This document shows positions 32,954 to 40,375 of a stretch of 64,000 bases of DNA, piece after piece (the first letter of the stretch is position 1; the number at the start of each line of letters is the position of its first letter). Source of the DNA: Planococcus sp. ISL-110 (GTDB lineage Bacteria; Bacillota; Bacilli; Bacillales_A; Planococcaceae); the NCBI RefSeq assembly GCF_018613575.1, contig NZ_JAGGPX010000008.1, positions 49,618 to 113,617 of the forward strand, written 5' to 3'. The notes below the pieces were generated by a model. That model was not told the origin of the DNA, ran no database searches, and saw nothing but the letters and a program-made list of their open reading frames with translations. The position numbers were made by a program, and so were the translations under genes.

Positions 32954-34318
32954 ATGGCTCTTAGCATGCCGCTGTTGGGTTTAGCTGCGTTCGGTCTCTT
33001 CTGTACGGATATGGGAGCTGCCTATTCGCTCCAACAGCAATCAACACTGCTGCTATTGGGGATTGCAATCTATTTCTGGACACTCAGTCCATTGCCAGTA
33101 GCGGCATCAAGCTTGTTGCTGATTGGGTTGATGCTGTTGTTCGGTATTGTAGAGGAGCCGGAAGAAGCCTTCAGGGGATTCCTGACGAATGCTCTTTACT
33201 TTATCTTAGTGCTGTCCCTTATTTCTGCCGCTTTAGTGAAAGCGGGAGTGGATGGGGTATTTGCCCATATCATCATAAAATTCAGCAGAGGCGGAATCCG
33301 GGCAATTTTACTCGGTCTGCCTCTGCTTATTTTATTTATGCCCGTCCTCCTACCGTCAGCCGTCGCACGGTTTCGTATACTCGAACCGATTATTGAACAG
33401 GTAAATGGGCGTTTTGGTTTTGGACAGCAAAGCCTGTTTCGCAAATACTGCATGTATGTGATCGGAATGCTCAATCAGAATTCGACAATGATTGTATTTA
33501 CCGGCGGCGGATTTCCGATTCTGGCAGCGCAATTGCTGAAGGACTTTGGGGGCATCGAGATTTCATGGCTGGGGTGGTTTTTGCGCATTGCCCCTCCTTT
33601 ATGGTTGGCGATGCTGCTTGTAAACTTTGGGGTCTGGTGTTACTTTAAGTGGAGCAGTGCTCCTCTAGTCGTTGTTCATCTGAAAATTCCGGAAATGGAG
33701 GATGGTGCACTTCCGCCAAGGTTTTGGTGGATCATGCTGCCTTTTGGCATCATGATCGTTAGTTGGATTGTCCTGGACCACCAGCAGGTTCCCCTGGTTT
33801 TGGCGCCGCTTCTATTGGTTGGCTACTATGCTATGCCGACCAATAGTCTGATAACGAATAAAACAGTGAGAAATTATGATTGGGAAACTTTTCTGCTTCT
33901 TGGCTCATCGTTTTCTCTGGGGTATATAATTGAAGAGAACGGGACTGCGTTTGTGCTCGCTGAACAGTTGATGGGTTTTCTGCCGGATGGGCTTGGTGAT
34001 TTTGGGAATATGGTCTACATCGCTTGTTTTATCTTTGTCCTCCGCTTCCTGTTTGTCGTTCCTTCCACTTCAATGATCATTATTTTTCCTATCATTATGA
34101 ACTACGCAGATATTCTGGAGTTGTCTGTCATGTCTTCTGCATTTTTAGTCATTATGATTATCGGTGGTGTCACCATTTTGCCAATCCACTCACCCACGAC
34201 ATTTCTGGCCTTTCAAAAAAACGCATTTTCCTTAAGGGAACAACTCATCGTCGGTGGCTATTCAAGTTTTGTCATTACTGCCATCGCAATTATTTGGGCA
34301 TTGTTCGTTTGGCAATAA
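32954..34318 (+). CDS. SLC13/DASS-like anion permease (start region anomalous)
   Basis: This is a 454-residue protein with about ten membrane segments. The pattern resembles divalent anion:sodium symporters (LSPLPVAASSLLLIGLMLLFGI, GFLTNALYFILVLSLISAALVKAG, MLNQNSTMIVFTGGGFPILAAQLL, IHSPTTFLAFQ). A perfect AAGGAGGAG at 32917-32925 leads to a GTG at 32931 in a different frame, which stops at 32984. The ATG at 32954 in the long frame lacks a good ribosome site. Either a one- or two-base frameshift lies between 32931 and 32954, or the short frame couples translation. It follows tctA by 35 bases and may import a related carboxylate. Confidence 0.68.
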   Translation: MALSMPLLGLAAFGLFCTDMGAAYSLQQQSTLLLLGIAIYFWTLSPLPVAASSLLLIGLMLLFGIVEEPEEAFRGFLTNALYFILVLSLISAALVKAGVDGVFAHIIIKFSRGGIRAILLGLPLLILFMPVLLPSAVARFRILEPIIEQVNGRFGFGQQSLFRKYCMYVIGMLNQNSTMIVFTGGGFPILAAQLLKDFGGIEISWLGWFLRIAPPLWLAMLLVNFGVWCYFKWSSAPLVVVHLKIPEMEDGALPPRFWWIMLPFGIMIVSWIVLDHQQVPLVLAPLLLVGYYAMPTNSLITNKTVRNYDWETFLLLGSSFSLGYIIEENGTAFVLAEQLMGFLPDGLGDFGNMVYIACFIFVLRFLFVVPSTSMIIIFPIIMNYADILELSVMSSAFLVIMIIGGVTILPIHSPTTFLAFQKNAFSLREQLIVGGYSSFVITAIAIIWALFVWQ

Positions 34319-34459
34319 ACGAAATTGTAAGAGAGTACAAGAAAGCTGAACCGGAGTGCAGTATATTCACAGCAGGATAGTGCTTATTCCACTAAGCAAT
34401 GCCCCATATGTAATCTATCCTTGTGGAGAGCAATTTTTTTAATGTGTTTACCTCTATAT

Positions 34460-34475
34460 ATACGGGGTAGGGTAC
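34460..34475 (+). promoter_or_regulatory. Degenerate CstR-like operator upstream of the DUF302 gene
   Basis: ATACGG-GGTA-GGGTAC resembles the ATACCC-N4-GGGTAT sites found downstream, with three mismatches. It lies 35 bases before the DUF302 start. Confidence 0.4.
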
Positions 34476-34510
34476 TTATAGAGCCAAAAAATAAGAGGAG
34501 GAATAATAGT

Positions 34511-34894
34511 ATGTTTAATTACACGGTAGATACATCCAAAACAGTGAGTGAAGCCGTAGAGGCGTTAGAAGAAAATTTAAAGGCGGAGAAATTCGGAGTA
34601 CTATGGAATTTCGACTTAACGGCAAAACTTCAGGAAAAAGGAGAAGATTTCGATACCCCCTATACTATTTTAGAGGTATGCAATCCAAAAGAAGCAAACC
34701 GTGTGCTGTCGGAAAATCTGATGATCGGTTATTTCCTGCCATGTAAAATCGTCGTCTATAAAGAAAGCGATGGAGTAAAAATTGGGATGCCAAAGCCCAC
34801 TGCATTGATCGGCATGGTGGAAGATCAGAATATCAAATCGATTGCTGAAGACATTGAAGAACGTTTAATCAAATGTATTGATCAGTCTGCGTAG
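34511..34894 (+). CDS. DUF302 domain-containing protein
   Basis: This 127-residue protein matches the DUF302 pattern: FNYTVDTSKTVSEAVEALEENLKAEKFGVLWNFDLTAKL near the N-terminus and LEVCNPKEANRVLSENLMIGYFLPCKIVVYKE with the family's conserved Cys. AGAGGAGGAATAATAGT precedes the ATG. The fold is a small alpha/beta dimer. In this window it opens a CstR-regulated sulfur cluster and has a weak CstR-like site. A role with persulfide or sulfide stress is therefore inferred; the biochemical activity is unknown. Confidence 0.82.
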   Translation: MFNYTVDTSKTVSEAVEALEENLKAEKFGVLWNFDLTAKLQEKGEDFDTPYTILEVCNPKEANRVLSENLMIGYFLPCKIVVYKESDGVKIGMPKPTALIGMVEDQNIKSIAEDIEERLIKCIDQSA

Positions 34895-34959
34895 AAATAA
34901 GTAGAAAGCTCAGTTTCAATGGTTGCTGTCTGGAACACTCTCTATTGCAAGCTAATGTA

Positions 34960-34986
34960 TTGACTTAATACCCTTGGGGGTATAAT
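34960..34986 (+). promoter_or_regulatory. cstR promoter with CstR operator
   Basis: TTGACT (34960-34965) and TATAAT (34981-34986) flank ATACCCTTGGGGGTAT (34968-34983), a perfect 6-4-6 palindrome. The 15-base spacer is shorter than ideal; TAATAT just downstream may serve as the -10. Confidence 0.8.
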
Positions 34987-35027
34987 ATAAGGGTAAGCAA
35001 TATATCCTTTGTATTATAGGAGGCAGA

Positions 35028-35294
35028 ATGAAGATGAAATACGATAAACTCGTCGAGAACCGATTGAAAAGAATAGAAGGCCAGCTTCGCGGTGTTATCA
35101 AAATGGTTGAAAATGATGGGGAGTGCAGAGACGTAGTCATGCAGCTGTCCGCAGTAAGAAGTGCGGTTGACCGAGCCATTGGTGTTATTGTCAGTGATAA
35201 CCTGGAAACATGCGTACGTGAAAGCATCGAAAAAGGTGAAAGTACCGAAGGTATGGTAAAAGAAGCTGTAGATTTACTTGTGAAAAGCAGATAA
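35028..35294 (+). CDS. cstR: CstR-type persulfide-sensing repressor (CsoR family)
   Basis: This is an 88-residue all-helical CsoR-family protein. The family signature NRLKRIEGQLRGVIKMVE opens the protein. Two cysteines are present (CRDVVMQLSAVRSAVD and DNLETCV), while the copper-ligand histidine next to the second Cys is replaced by Asn, as in CstR. If translation starts at the second ATG (35034) they are Cys31 and Cys60, the numbering known for staphylococcal CstR. AGGAGG at 35018 fits either start. CstR releases DNA when per- and polysulfides cross-link the cysteines. Operators here and at 35335, 35401 and 37245 support self- and operon regulation. Confidence 0.9.
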   Translation: MKMKYDKLVENRLKRIEGQLRGVIKMVENDGECRDVVMQLSAVRSAVDRAIGVIVSDNLETCVRESIEKGESTEGMVKEAVDLLVKSR

Positions 35295-35307
35295 AAAGAA
35301 ATTTTGT

Positions 35308-35350
35308 TTGACAAGTAAAAAGATATGCTTTAGTATACCCTGTAGGGTAT
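35308..35350 (+). promoter_or_regulatory. Promoter of the sulfurtransferase operon with CstR operator
   Basis: TTGACA (35308-35313), a 17-base spacer and TAGTAT (35331-35336) form the promoter. ATACCCTGTAGGGTAT (35335-35350), a perfect 6-4-6 palindrome, overlaps the -10. Confidence 0.85.
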
Positions 35351-35400
35351 AAAGAAAGTGCGGCGCCACTATAAAACGCTATTTTTTTTCGTAAAAAAAT

Positions 35401-35416
35401 ATACCCCTGTGGGTAA
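35401..35416 (+). promoter_or_regulatory. Second CstR-like operator before the DsrE-family gene
   Basis: ATACCC-CTGT-GGGTAA matches the palindrome at 11 of 12 half-site positions. It sits 66 bases downstream of the first operator and 20 bases before the start codon. Confidence 0.7.
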
Positions 35417-35436
35417 TATAAAATGGAGGCAATAAA

Positions 35437-35919
35437 ATGGCACAAGAGCAAAAGAAAACAACGATCGTATTATTCAGCGGTGATTATGACAAGGCGATGG
35501 CAGCTTATATCATTGCCAATGGTGCTGCAGCATACGATCACGAAGTGACAATCTTCCATACATTCTGGGGATTGAATGCATTACGGAAAGAAAACCCGCC
35601 AGCGTTGAAAAAAGGGCGTCTGGAAACCATGTTCGCGAAAATGATGCCAAGAGGCGCAGATAAACTTGGTTTATCGAATATGCAGTTTGGCGGAATGGGA
35701 CCTAAAATGATCAAGACGGTTATGAAAAAGCATAACGCATTAACTTTACCGCAATTAATTGAAATGGCAGAAGAGCAAGAAGTTAAAATTATCGCTTGCA
35801 CAATGACGATGGATCTTCTTGGTTTGCAAAAAGAGGAATTGCTTGATGGCATTGAATACGCAGGTGTTGCTGCTTATCTTGGAGATGCGGAAGACGGCAA
35901 CGTTAACTTATTCATTTAA
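35437..35919 (+). CDS. DsrE/DsrF/DrsH-like family protein (DsrE2 type)
   Basis: This 160-residue protein shows the DsrE fold (VLFSGDYDKAMAAYIIANGAAAYDHEVTIFHTFWG). The conserved cysteine region is KIIACTMTMDLLGL (Cys121), where DsrE2-type proteins carry the transferable persulfide. AATGGAGGCAATAAA precedes the ATG. It leads the CstR-controlled operon and probably hands sulfane sulfur to or from TusA and the rhodaneses encoded downstream. Family identity is clear; the sulfur-relay role is from knowledge of related systems. Confidence 0.87.
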   Translation: MAQEQKKTTIVLFSGDYDKAMAAYIIANGAAAYDHEVTIFHTFWGLNALRKENPPALKKGRLETMFAKMMPRGADKLGLSNMQFGGMGPKMIKTVMKKHNALTLPQLIEMAEEQEVKIIACTMTMDLLGLQKEELLDGIEYAGVAAYLGDAEDGNVNLFI

Positions 35920-35950
35920 TTGGATATAAAGTGGAAGGGATAGGTGCAGC

Positions 35951-36316
35951 ATGGAATGGATCATCTGGATTCTGATTGGAGCTGCTGTTCTTTGGATAGC
36001 ATATCGCTTCACTTCTCCAGCTAAAGGAATCGAATCAATTTCTACCGAAGAAATGAAAACGCAGCTAGGCAAAAAAGATAAGCAGTATATCGATGTGCGG
36101 ACACCGGCAGAATTTAAAGGGAATCACATTAAAGGTTTTAAAAACATCCCATTAAATGAATTGCCGAAACGCATGAATGAATTGTCAAAAGATAAAGAGG
36201 TACTGGTCATTTGCCAAAGTGGCATGCGCAGCAGCAAAGCCAGCCAATTATTGAAAAAGAATGGATTTGCCGCTATAACAAATATCAGAGGCGGCATGAG
36301 CAACTACCGCAGATAA
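35951..36316 (+). CDS. Membrane-anchored rhodanese-like sulfurtransferase
   Basis: This 121-residue protein has one N-terminal membrane helix (residues ~3-19) followed by a single rhodanese domain. The active-site loop is CQSGMRS with catalytic Cys88, and YIDVRTPAEFKGNHIKGFKNIPL is the CH2A-type motif. It probably faces the cytoplasm, placing a sulfurtransferase at the membrane next to sulfide-oxidising enzymes. It lies 31 bases after the DsrE-family gene in the CstR operon. Confidence 0.88.
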   Translation: MEWIIWILIGAAVLWIAYRFTSPAKGIESISTEEMKTQLGKKDKQYIDVRTPAEFKGNHIKGFKNIPLNELPKRMNELSKDKEVLVICQSGMRSSKASQLLKKNGFAAITNIRGGMSNYRR

Positions 36317-36330
36317 AGGAGAGATCTACA

Positions 36331-36627
36331 ATGAAAACAATGACAACTCAGCAAGTTCAGGAATTAGTGGAAAGCAACCAACCCACCAACTTGATCGATG
36401 TTCGGGAAACGAATGAAGTGGCAGCGGGGAAAATTCCGGGCGCCATCAACATTCCTTTAGGATTATTGGAATTTCGGATGAGTGAACTCGATAAATCAAC
36501 GGAGTACATTATGGTATGCCGTTCAGGTGGACGCAGTGGACAAGCAACGCGGTTTCTTGAAAATCAGGGATACACAGTCACCAATATGGATGGCGGAATG
36601 CTGGATTGGGACGGCCAAACAAACTAA
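36331..36627 (+). CDS. Single-domain rhodanese-like sulfurtransferase
   Basis: This 98-residue cytoplasmic rhodanese has LIDVRETNEVAAGKIPGAINIPL and the active-site loop CRSGGRSG (Cys63). ATG 36331 has AAAGGAGAGATCTACA upstream; the frame open before it overlaps the previous gene and is not translated in this frame. It differs from the preceding rhodanese by lacking the membrane anchor and by its loop sequence, so the two may accept different sulfur donors. Confidence 0.88.
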   Translation: MKTMTTQQVQELVESNQPTNLIDVRETNEVAAGKIPGAINIPLGLLEFRMSELDKSTEYIMVCRSGGRSGQATRFLENQGYTVTNMDGGMLDWDGQTN

Positions 36628-36669
36628 TATCCTGTTAACGAACAGGCAGAACTCCAAGGAGGAACTTAA

Positions 36670-37227
36670 ATGGTACAGACAGATTTAACATTAGATGCAA
36701 AAGGGCTGGCATGCCCTATGCCAATCGTCAAAACAAAAAAAATGATGAAAACGATGGATTCAGGCAAAGTGCTGGAGATTTTGGCAACCGATAAAGGATC
36801 AACAGCCGATCTTCAAGCATGGGCAAAAAGTTCGGGACATCTATACATCGGAACTGAAACGGAAGGGGATCTTTTGCGCCATTTTCTTCGGAAAGATGGA
36901 GCTGGAGCTCCTGAAGAAACTATTACTATACCGGAAATCCCGCTGGCTGATTTCTCCCAAAAGGTTGAAGGCAATGAGCGTATGACGATTTTGGATGTCC
37001 GGGAAAAAGATGAATTCGAAGAAGCGCACATTCCAGGAGCAATCCATATCCCTTTAGGCGAAGTGGATACGCGGATGGATGAGTTGAAAAAAGAAGAAGC
37101 GATCTATATCATTTGCCATTCTGGCAGAAGAAGCGGCATCGCAGGAGATATGATGGCCAAAAAAGGATTTGGCAGCCTTTACAACGTAGTACCTGGCATG
37201 AACAATTGGACAGGGAAAACGGAATAA
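36670..37227 (+). CDS. TusA-rhodanese fusion sulfurtransferase
   Basis: This is a 185-residue two-domain protein. Residues 1-~78 form a TusA (SirA) domain with the CPxP motif ([13 protein letters not shown], Cys15). Residues ~92-185 form a rhodanese domain with loop CHSGRRSG (Cys149). The fusion resembles staphylococcal CstA, a multidomain sulfurtransferase in the cst operon that contains rhodanese, TusA and DsrE-type modules; here the DsrE part is a separate gene. AAGGAGGAACTTAA precedes the ATG. Its TusA part is nearly identical in opening motif to the stand-alone TusA at 38453. Confidence 0.9.
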   Translation: MVQTDLTLDAKGLACPMPIVKTKKMMKTMDSGKVLEILATDKGSTADLQAWAKSSGHLYIGTETEGDLLRHFLRKDGAGAPEETITIPEIPLADFSQKVEGNERMTILDVREKDEFEEAHIPGAIHIPLGEVDTRMDELKKEEAIYIICHSGRRSGIAGDMMAKKGFGSLYNVVPGMNNWTGKTE

Positions 37228-37244
37228 AATTTTTTTAAAAAAAT

Positions 37245-37260
37245 ATACCCTTGGAGGTAA
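37245..37260 (+). promoter_or_regulatory. CstR-like operator overlapping the ribosome site of the rhodanese-MBL gene
   Basis: ATACCC-TTGG-AGGTAA matches the left half-site perfectly and the right half at four of six positions. The TTGGAGG part doubles as the Shine-Dalgarno for ATG 37268. An AT-rich stretch precedes it, but no clear -35 is visible. Confidence 0.5.
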
Positions 37261-37267
37261 TTTTAGA

Positions 37268-38395
37268 ATGACTGTAACAGCAATGAAAGCAAGTGAAGTT
37301 GCAAAAAAAGTAGTGAATAACGAGCCATTGTTCATCCTGGATGTACGAAATGGTGATGCCTTTGCGGATTGGAAAATCGAAGGCGGAAATATCCAATACT
37401 TGAATACTCCTTATTTCGATTTATTGGACGGCGTCGAAGAAGTGGTTTCAGACCTGCCGGCAGATAGAGATGTCCTGGTAGTCTGTGCAAAAGAAGGCTC
37501 TTCTGTCATGGTAGCGGAAATGCTGTCAGAAGAAGGCGTTCATGCAGCTTATCTTGAAGGCGGTATGAAAGCCTGGAGTGAGCACCTGGAACCAGTGAAA
37601 GTCGGTGAGTTGCGTAACGGTGGCGAATTGTATCAATTTGTCCGTCTTGGCAAGGGATGCCTTTCGTATATGGCCATCTCTGATGGGGAAGCCGCTGTTA
37701 TTGATGCAACCCGTATGGCAGATATCTTCTTGGACTTCGCGCAGGAAAAAGGCGCAGCAATCAAGCACGTATTTGATACTCATTTGCATGCCGATCACAT
37801 TTCAGGAGGACGTGCGATTGCAGAAGCAACGGGCGCAAGCTATTACTTGCCGCCAAAAGATGCTGAAGAAGTAGTATTTGAATATGAGGACCTGGAAAAT
37901 GGCTTGGAAATAGCGATTGGAAGCTCGAAAATTGAAATTGAAGCTCTTTATTCACCAGGGCACACGATTGGTTCTACGTCATTCATCGTGGACCAGAGCT
38001 ATCTGATGACTGGCGATATTCTGTTTATTGACTCGATTGGGCGTCCAGATCTTGCAGGTCTTGCGGATGACTGGGTAGGCGATTTAAGAGAATCCCTTTA
38101 CACACGCTACAAAGATCTGGCAGACGAGCTTGTTGTTTTGCCGGCCCATTTCATGATCATTGAAGAGTTGAACGAAGATGGCAGTGTCTCCAAAAAGCTG
38201 GGTGACCTGTTCGCGGAAAATCATGGTCTGAATATTGCAGACGAACAGGAGTTCCGTGACATGGTCACGAAGAACCTGCCGCCGCAACCGAATGCATATC
38301 AGGATATCCGCAAAACGAACATGGGTAAAATTACACCGGATGAAGAAGTGCAGCGCGAAATGGAAATTGGACCAAACCGCTGTGCAGTACGTTAA
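37268..38395 (+). CDS. Rhodanese-metallo-beta-lactamase fusion, probable persulfide dioxygenase-type enzyme
   Basis: This is a 375-residue two-domain protein. Residues ~5-110 form a rhodanese domain with the atypical loop CAKEGSS (Cys73). Residues ~115-350 form a metallo-beta-lactamase domain with the metal motif HLHADH (172-177), [26 protein letters not shown] and LPAHF, as in ETHE1/CstB persulfide dioxygenases. These iron enzymes oxidise glutathione-, bacillithiol- or coenzyme A-persulfide to sulfite. In staphylococcal CstB the catalytic rhodanese is C-terminal; here the order is reversed and the protein is shorter. The downstream TauE-family exporter fits sulfite removal. Confidence 0.87.
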   Translation: MTVTAMKASEVAKKVVNNEPLFILDVRNGDAFADWKIEGGNIQYLNTPYFDLLDGVEEVVSDLPADRDVLVVCAKEGSSVMVAEMLSEEGVHAAYLEGGMKAWSEHLEPVKVGELRNGGELYQFVRLGKGCLSYMAISDGEAAVIDATRMADIFLDFAQEKGAAIKHVFDTHLHADHISGGRAIAEATGASYYLPPKDAEEVVFEYEDLENGLEIAIGSSKIEIEALYSPGHTIGSTSFIVDQSYLMTGDILFIDSIGRPDLAGLADDWVGDLRESLYTRYKDLADELVVLPAHFMIIEELNEDGSVSKKLGDLFAENHGLNIADEQEFRDMVTKNLPPQPNAYQDIRKTNMGKITPDEEVQREMEIGPNRCAVR

Positions 38396-38452
38396 GTAAA
38401 TAAGTAAATAGTAATAAAGTAAAATAGAGATAATTTTAAAGGAGAGATTTTG

Positions 38453-38680
38453 ATGAACGCAGATAAAGTATTGGACGCAAAAGGGCTGGCATGCCCAATG
38501 CCAATCGTAAAAACAAGAAAAGAAATGAAGGCAATGGAAAGTGGACAGGTTCTTGAAATCCTGGCAACTGACAAAGGCGCGAAAGCGGATTTGGCAGCTT
38601 GGGCTAAATCAGGCGGCCACGAGCTGATGGATTCACAGGAAAATGGCGATGTCTTTTCATTCTGGATCAAGAAAGGCTAA
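38453..38680 (+). CDS. TusA-like sulfurtransferase
   Basis: This 75-residue protein is a single TusA domain with the CPxP motif ([15 protein letters not shown], Cys14). AAAGGAGAGATTTTG precedes ATG 38453. Its first ~45 residues closely match the TusA half of the fusion at 36670, including at DNA level, indicating duplication within the operon. It should shuttle persulfide sulfur between the rhodaneses and acceptors. Confidence 0.9.
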   Translation: MNADKVLDAKGLACPMPIVKTRKEMKAMESGQVLEILATDKGAKADLAAWAKSGGHELMDSQENGDVFSFWIKKG

Positions 38681-38690
38681 GAGCTGGATG

Positions 38691-38722
38691 GAAGGGCATC
38701 GCTATGATGCCCTTTTCCCTTT
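38691..38722 (+). terminator. Terminator/attenuator between tusA-like and tauE-like genes
   Basis: AAGGGCATC and GATGCCCTT form a stem around GCTAT, then TTCCCTTTT. It probably reduces read-through into the exporter gene. Confidence 0.75.
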
Positions 38723-38739
38723 TAGAAAGGTAAAATAAA

Positions 38740-39516
38740 ATGAGTATGGACTTTATCATTGTCATTTTTATCATCGGCTTTATAGGTTCCTTTGTTTCAG
38801 GGATGGTAGGAATCGGCGGATCGATCATCAAGTATCCGATGCTGCTCTATATACCGGTGATGCTGGGTTACACGGCATTCAGTGCCCATGAAGTATCAGG
38901 TATCAGCGCCATTCAGGTCTTTTTCGCGACCATCGCTGGTGTTTGGGCCTACCGTGGCAGCGGCTATTTGAATAAAACCCTGATCGTTTATATGGGTGGT
39001 GCCATTTTAGTGGGGAGTTTTATCGGCGGCTACGGTTCGACTTTACTGTCTGAGCAGGCCATCAATATTGTCTATGCGGTACTGGCGACCATAGCGGTTA
39101 TTATGATGTTCATGCCGAAAAAAAGCGTCGATGACATCCCGCTTGACCAGGTTACCTTCAATAAACGGCTGGCAGCAGGTTTGGCATTCATTGTCGGTAT
39201 TGCCGCTGGAATCGTTGGAGCAGCCGGTGCCTTTATACTGGTGCCAATCATGTTGGTTGTATTGAAAATACCAACCCGGATGACCATCGCGACTTCGCTT
39301 GCGATTACGTTTCTTTCCTCCATCGGTGCGACAGTCGGTAAAATCGTCACCGATCAGATTTTGTATGGACCAGCAGCAGTCATGATTGTTGCAAGTATAC
39401 TGGCAGCGCCTCTTGGGGCGAAGCTGGGGCAAAAAATGAACACGCAATACCTGCAATGGATTCTGGCTTTGCTGATTTTAGGGACAGCCATTAAAATCTG
39501 GGCAGATATTCTGTAA
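38740..39516 (+). CDS. TauE/SafE family sulfite/sulfonate exporter
   Basis: This 258-residue protein has seven to eight membrane helices in two related halves. The family motif [23 protein letters not shown] is near residue 25 and [29 protein letters not shown] in the second half. TAGAAAGGTAAAATA precedes ATG 38740. As the last gene of the sulfur island it likely exports sulfite, or a related sulfur oxyanion, produced by the persulfide dioxygenase-like enzyme. Confidence 0.88.
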   Translation: MSMDFIIVIFIIGFIGSFVSGMVGIGGSIIKYPMLLYIPVMLGYTAFSAHEVSGISAIQVFFATIAGVWAYRGSGYLNKTLIVYMGGAILVGSFIGGYGSTLLSEQAINIVYAVLATIAVIMMFMPKKSVDDIPLDQVTFNKRLAAGLAFIVGIAAGIVGAAGAFILVPIMLVVLKIPTRMTIATSLAITFLSSIGATVGKIVTDQILYGPAAVMIVASILAAPLGAKLGQKMNTQYLQWILALLILGTAIKIWADIL

Positions 39517-39520
39517 TGCG

Positions 39521-39560
39521 AAAAAAGAGGGCGCCTTGTTAAAAGGCGTCCTCTTTTTTT
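39521..39560. terminator. Bidirectional terminator ending the sulfur island
   Basis: AAAAGAGGGCGCCTT pairs with AAGGCGTCCTCTTTT (one wobble), with T/A runs on both sides. The next gene is convergent. Confidence 0.88.
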
Positions 39561-40237
39561 TATCTGCCAGTGCTTTGTGCGCTTATTTTTTCAATCCGGT
39601 CGGATGGATAGGTATAGTTTCCAGTCCGCTCGATTTGAGCCACTTCATACATTGCCAATGCCACGTTTCTTGCTTCAACTGGTTTGTATTTTTTCATTTT
39701 TCCTCTCAGCAATTTGCTGATGGCCGGGCTTAGGACCGTAGCTGCTTTTTCACCAAGCCGGAATTCCTGGCGATCTCCAAGCAGCAAAGAAGGCTGGAAT
39801 ATGTGCAGCGCAGTCAATCCGACTTTCTTCAGGCGCACCTGCAATTGTCCTTTGATGCGGCTGTAGAACATTTTTGATTCAGCGTCCGCGCCCAAGGCCG
39901 TAATAATCAGAAAGTTCTTTGCCTGTTGGGACTTTGCCATTTCAGCCATCCTTAAGGGATACTCATAATCGACTTTTTTGAAGTCATCCTGTGATCCGGC
40001 TTTTCTGATGGTGGTGCCGAGACAGCAATAGACATCATCGACATCAAAGTGCTTGGCGTAATGGTCCAGCTTATCGAAATCCGTGATCACCTGTTCGAGT
40101 TTTTCATGTTCCATGTCCAATGGACGGCGAACTAGGATTTTCACCCCTCTGTAATGAGGGCTGTCTAAAAGGATATGGAGCAATTCGTTGCCGACAAGTC
40201 CGCTCGCACCTGCCAGTAAAGCAGTTTTGTTGTTCAT
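39560..40237 (-). CDS. NAD(P)-binding Rossmann-fold oxidoreductase (atypical SDR/NmrA-like)
   Basis: This is a 225-residue protein with the nucleotide-binding motif LLAGASGLVGNELLHILL at the N-terminus and CCLGTTIRKAGSQDDFKKVDYEYP in the middle. These are characteristic of the HTATIP2/YwnB-like atypical SDR group, which usually lacks a full catalytic Tyr-Lys set. The start at 40237 has AAAGGGAGTCGTTCACT upstream; the open frame before it is untranslated. Substrate is unknown. Confidence 0.8.
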   Translation of the reverse strand: MNNKTALLAGASGLVGNELLHILLDSPHYRGVKILVRRPLDMEHEKLEQVITDFDKLDHYAKHFDVDDVYCCLGTTIRKAGSQDDFKKVDYEYPLRMAEMAKSQQAKNFLIITALGADAESKMFYSRIKGQLQVRLKKVGLTALHIFQPSLLLGDRQEFRLGEKAATVLSPAISKLLRGKMKKYKPVEARNVALAMYEVAQIERTGNYTYPSDRIEKISAQSTGR

Positions 40238-40375
40238 AGTGAACGACTCCCTTTTCTTTGACTTCTTTCTGTTAAAACCTACTATACCCCAATATGCAGG
40301 GAATTGTCTTTTTGCTTTGAATCTTTGGCTGAAAGAGTACAATAAGAGTAAGAACGAAAGGAAAGGAAGAAGCGC

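Noticed and set aside
34379..34398. TGCTTA...TAAGCA hairpin upstream of the DUF302 gene
   Set aside because: The stem is short and lacks a U-run, so it is not supported as a terminator.
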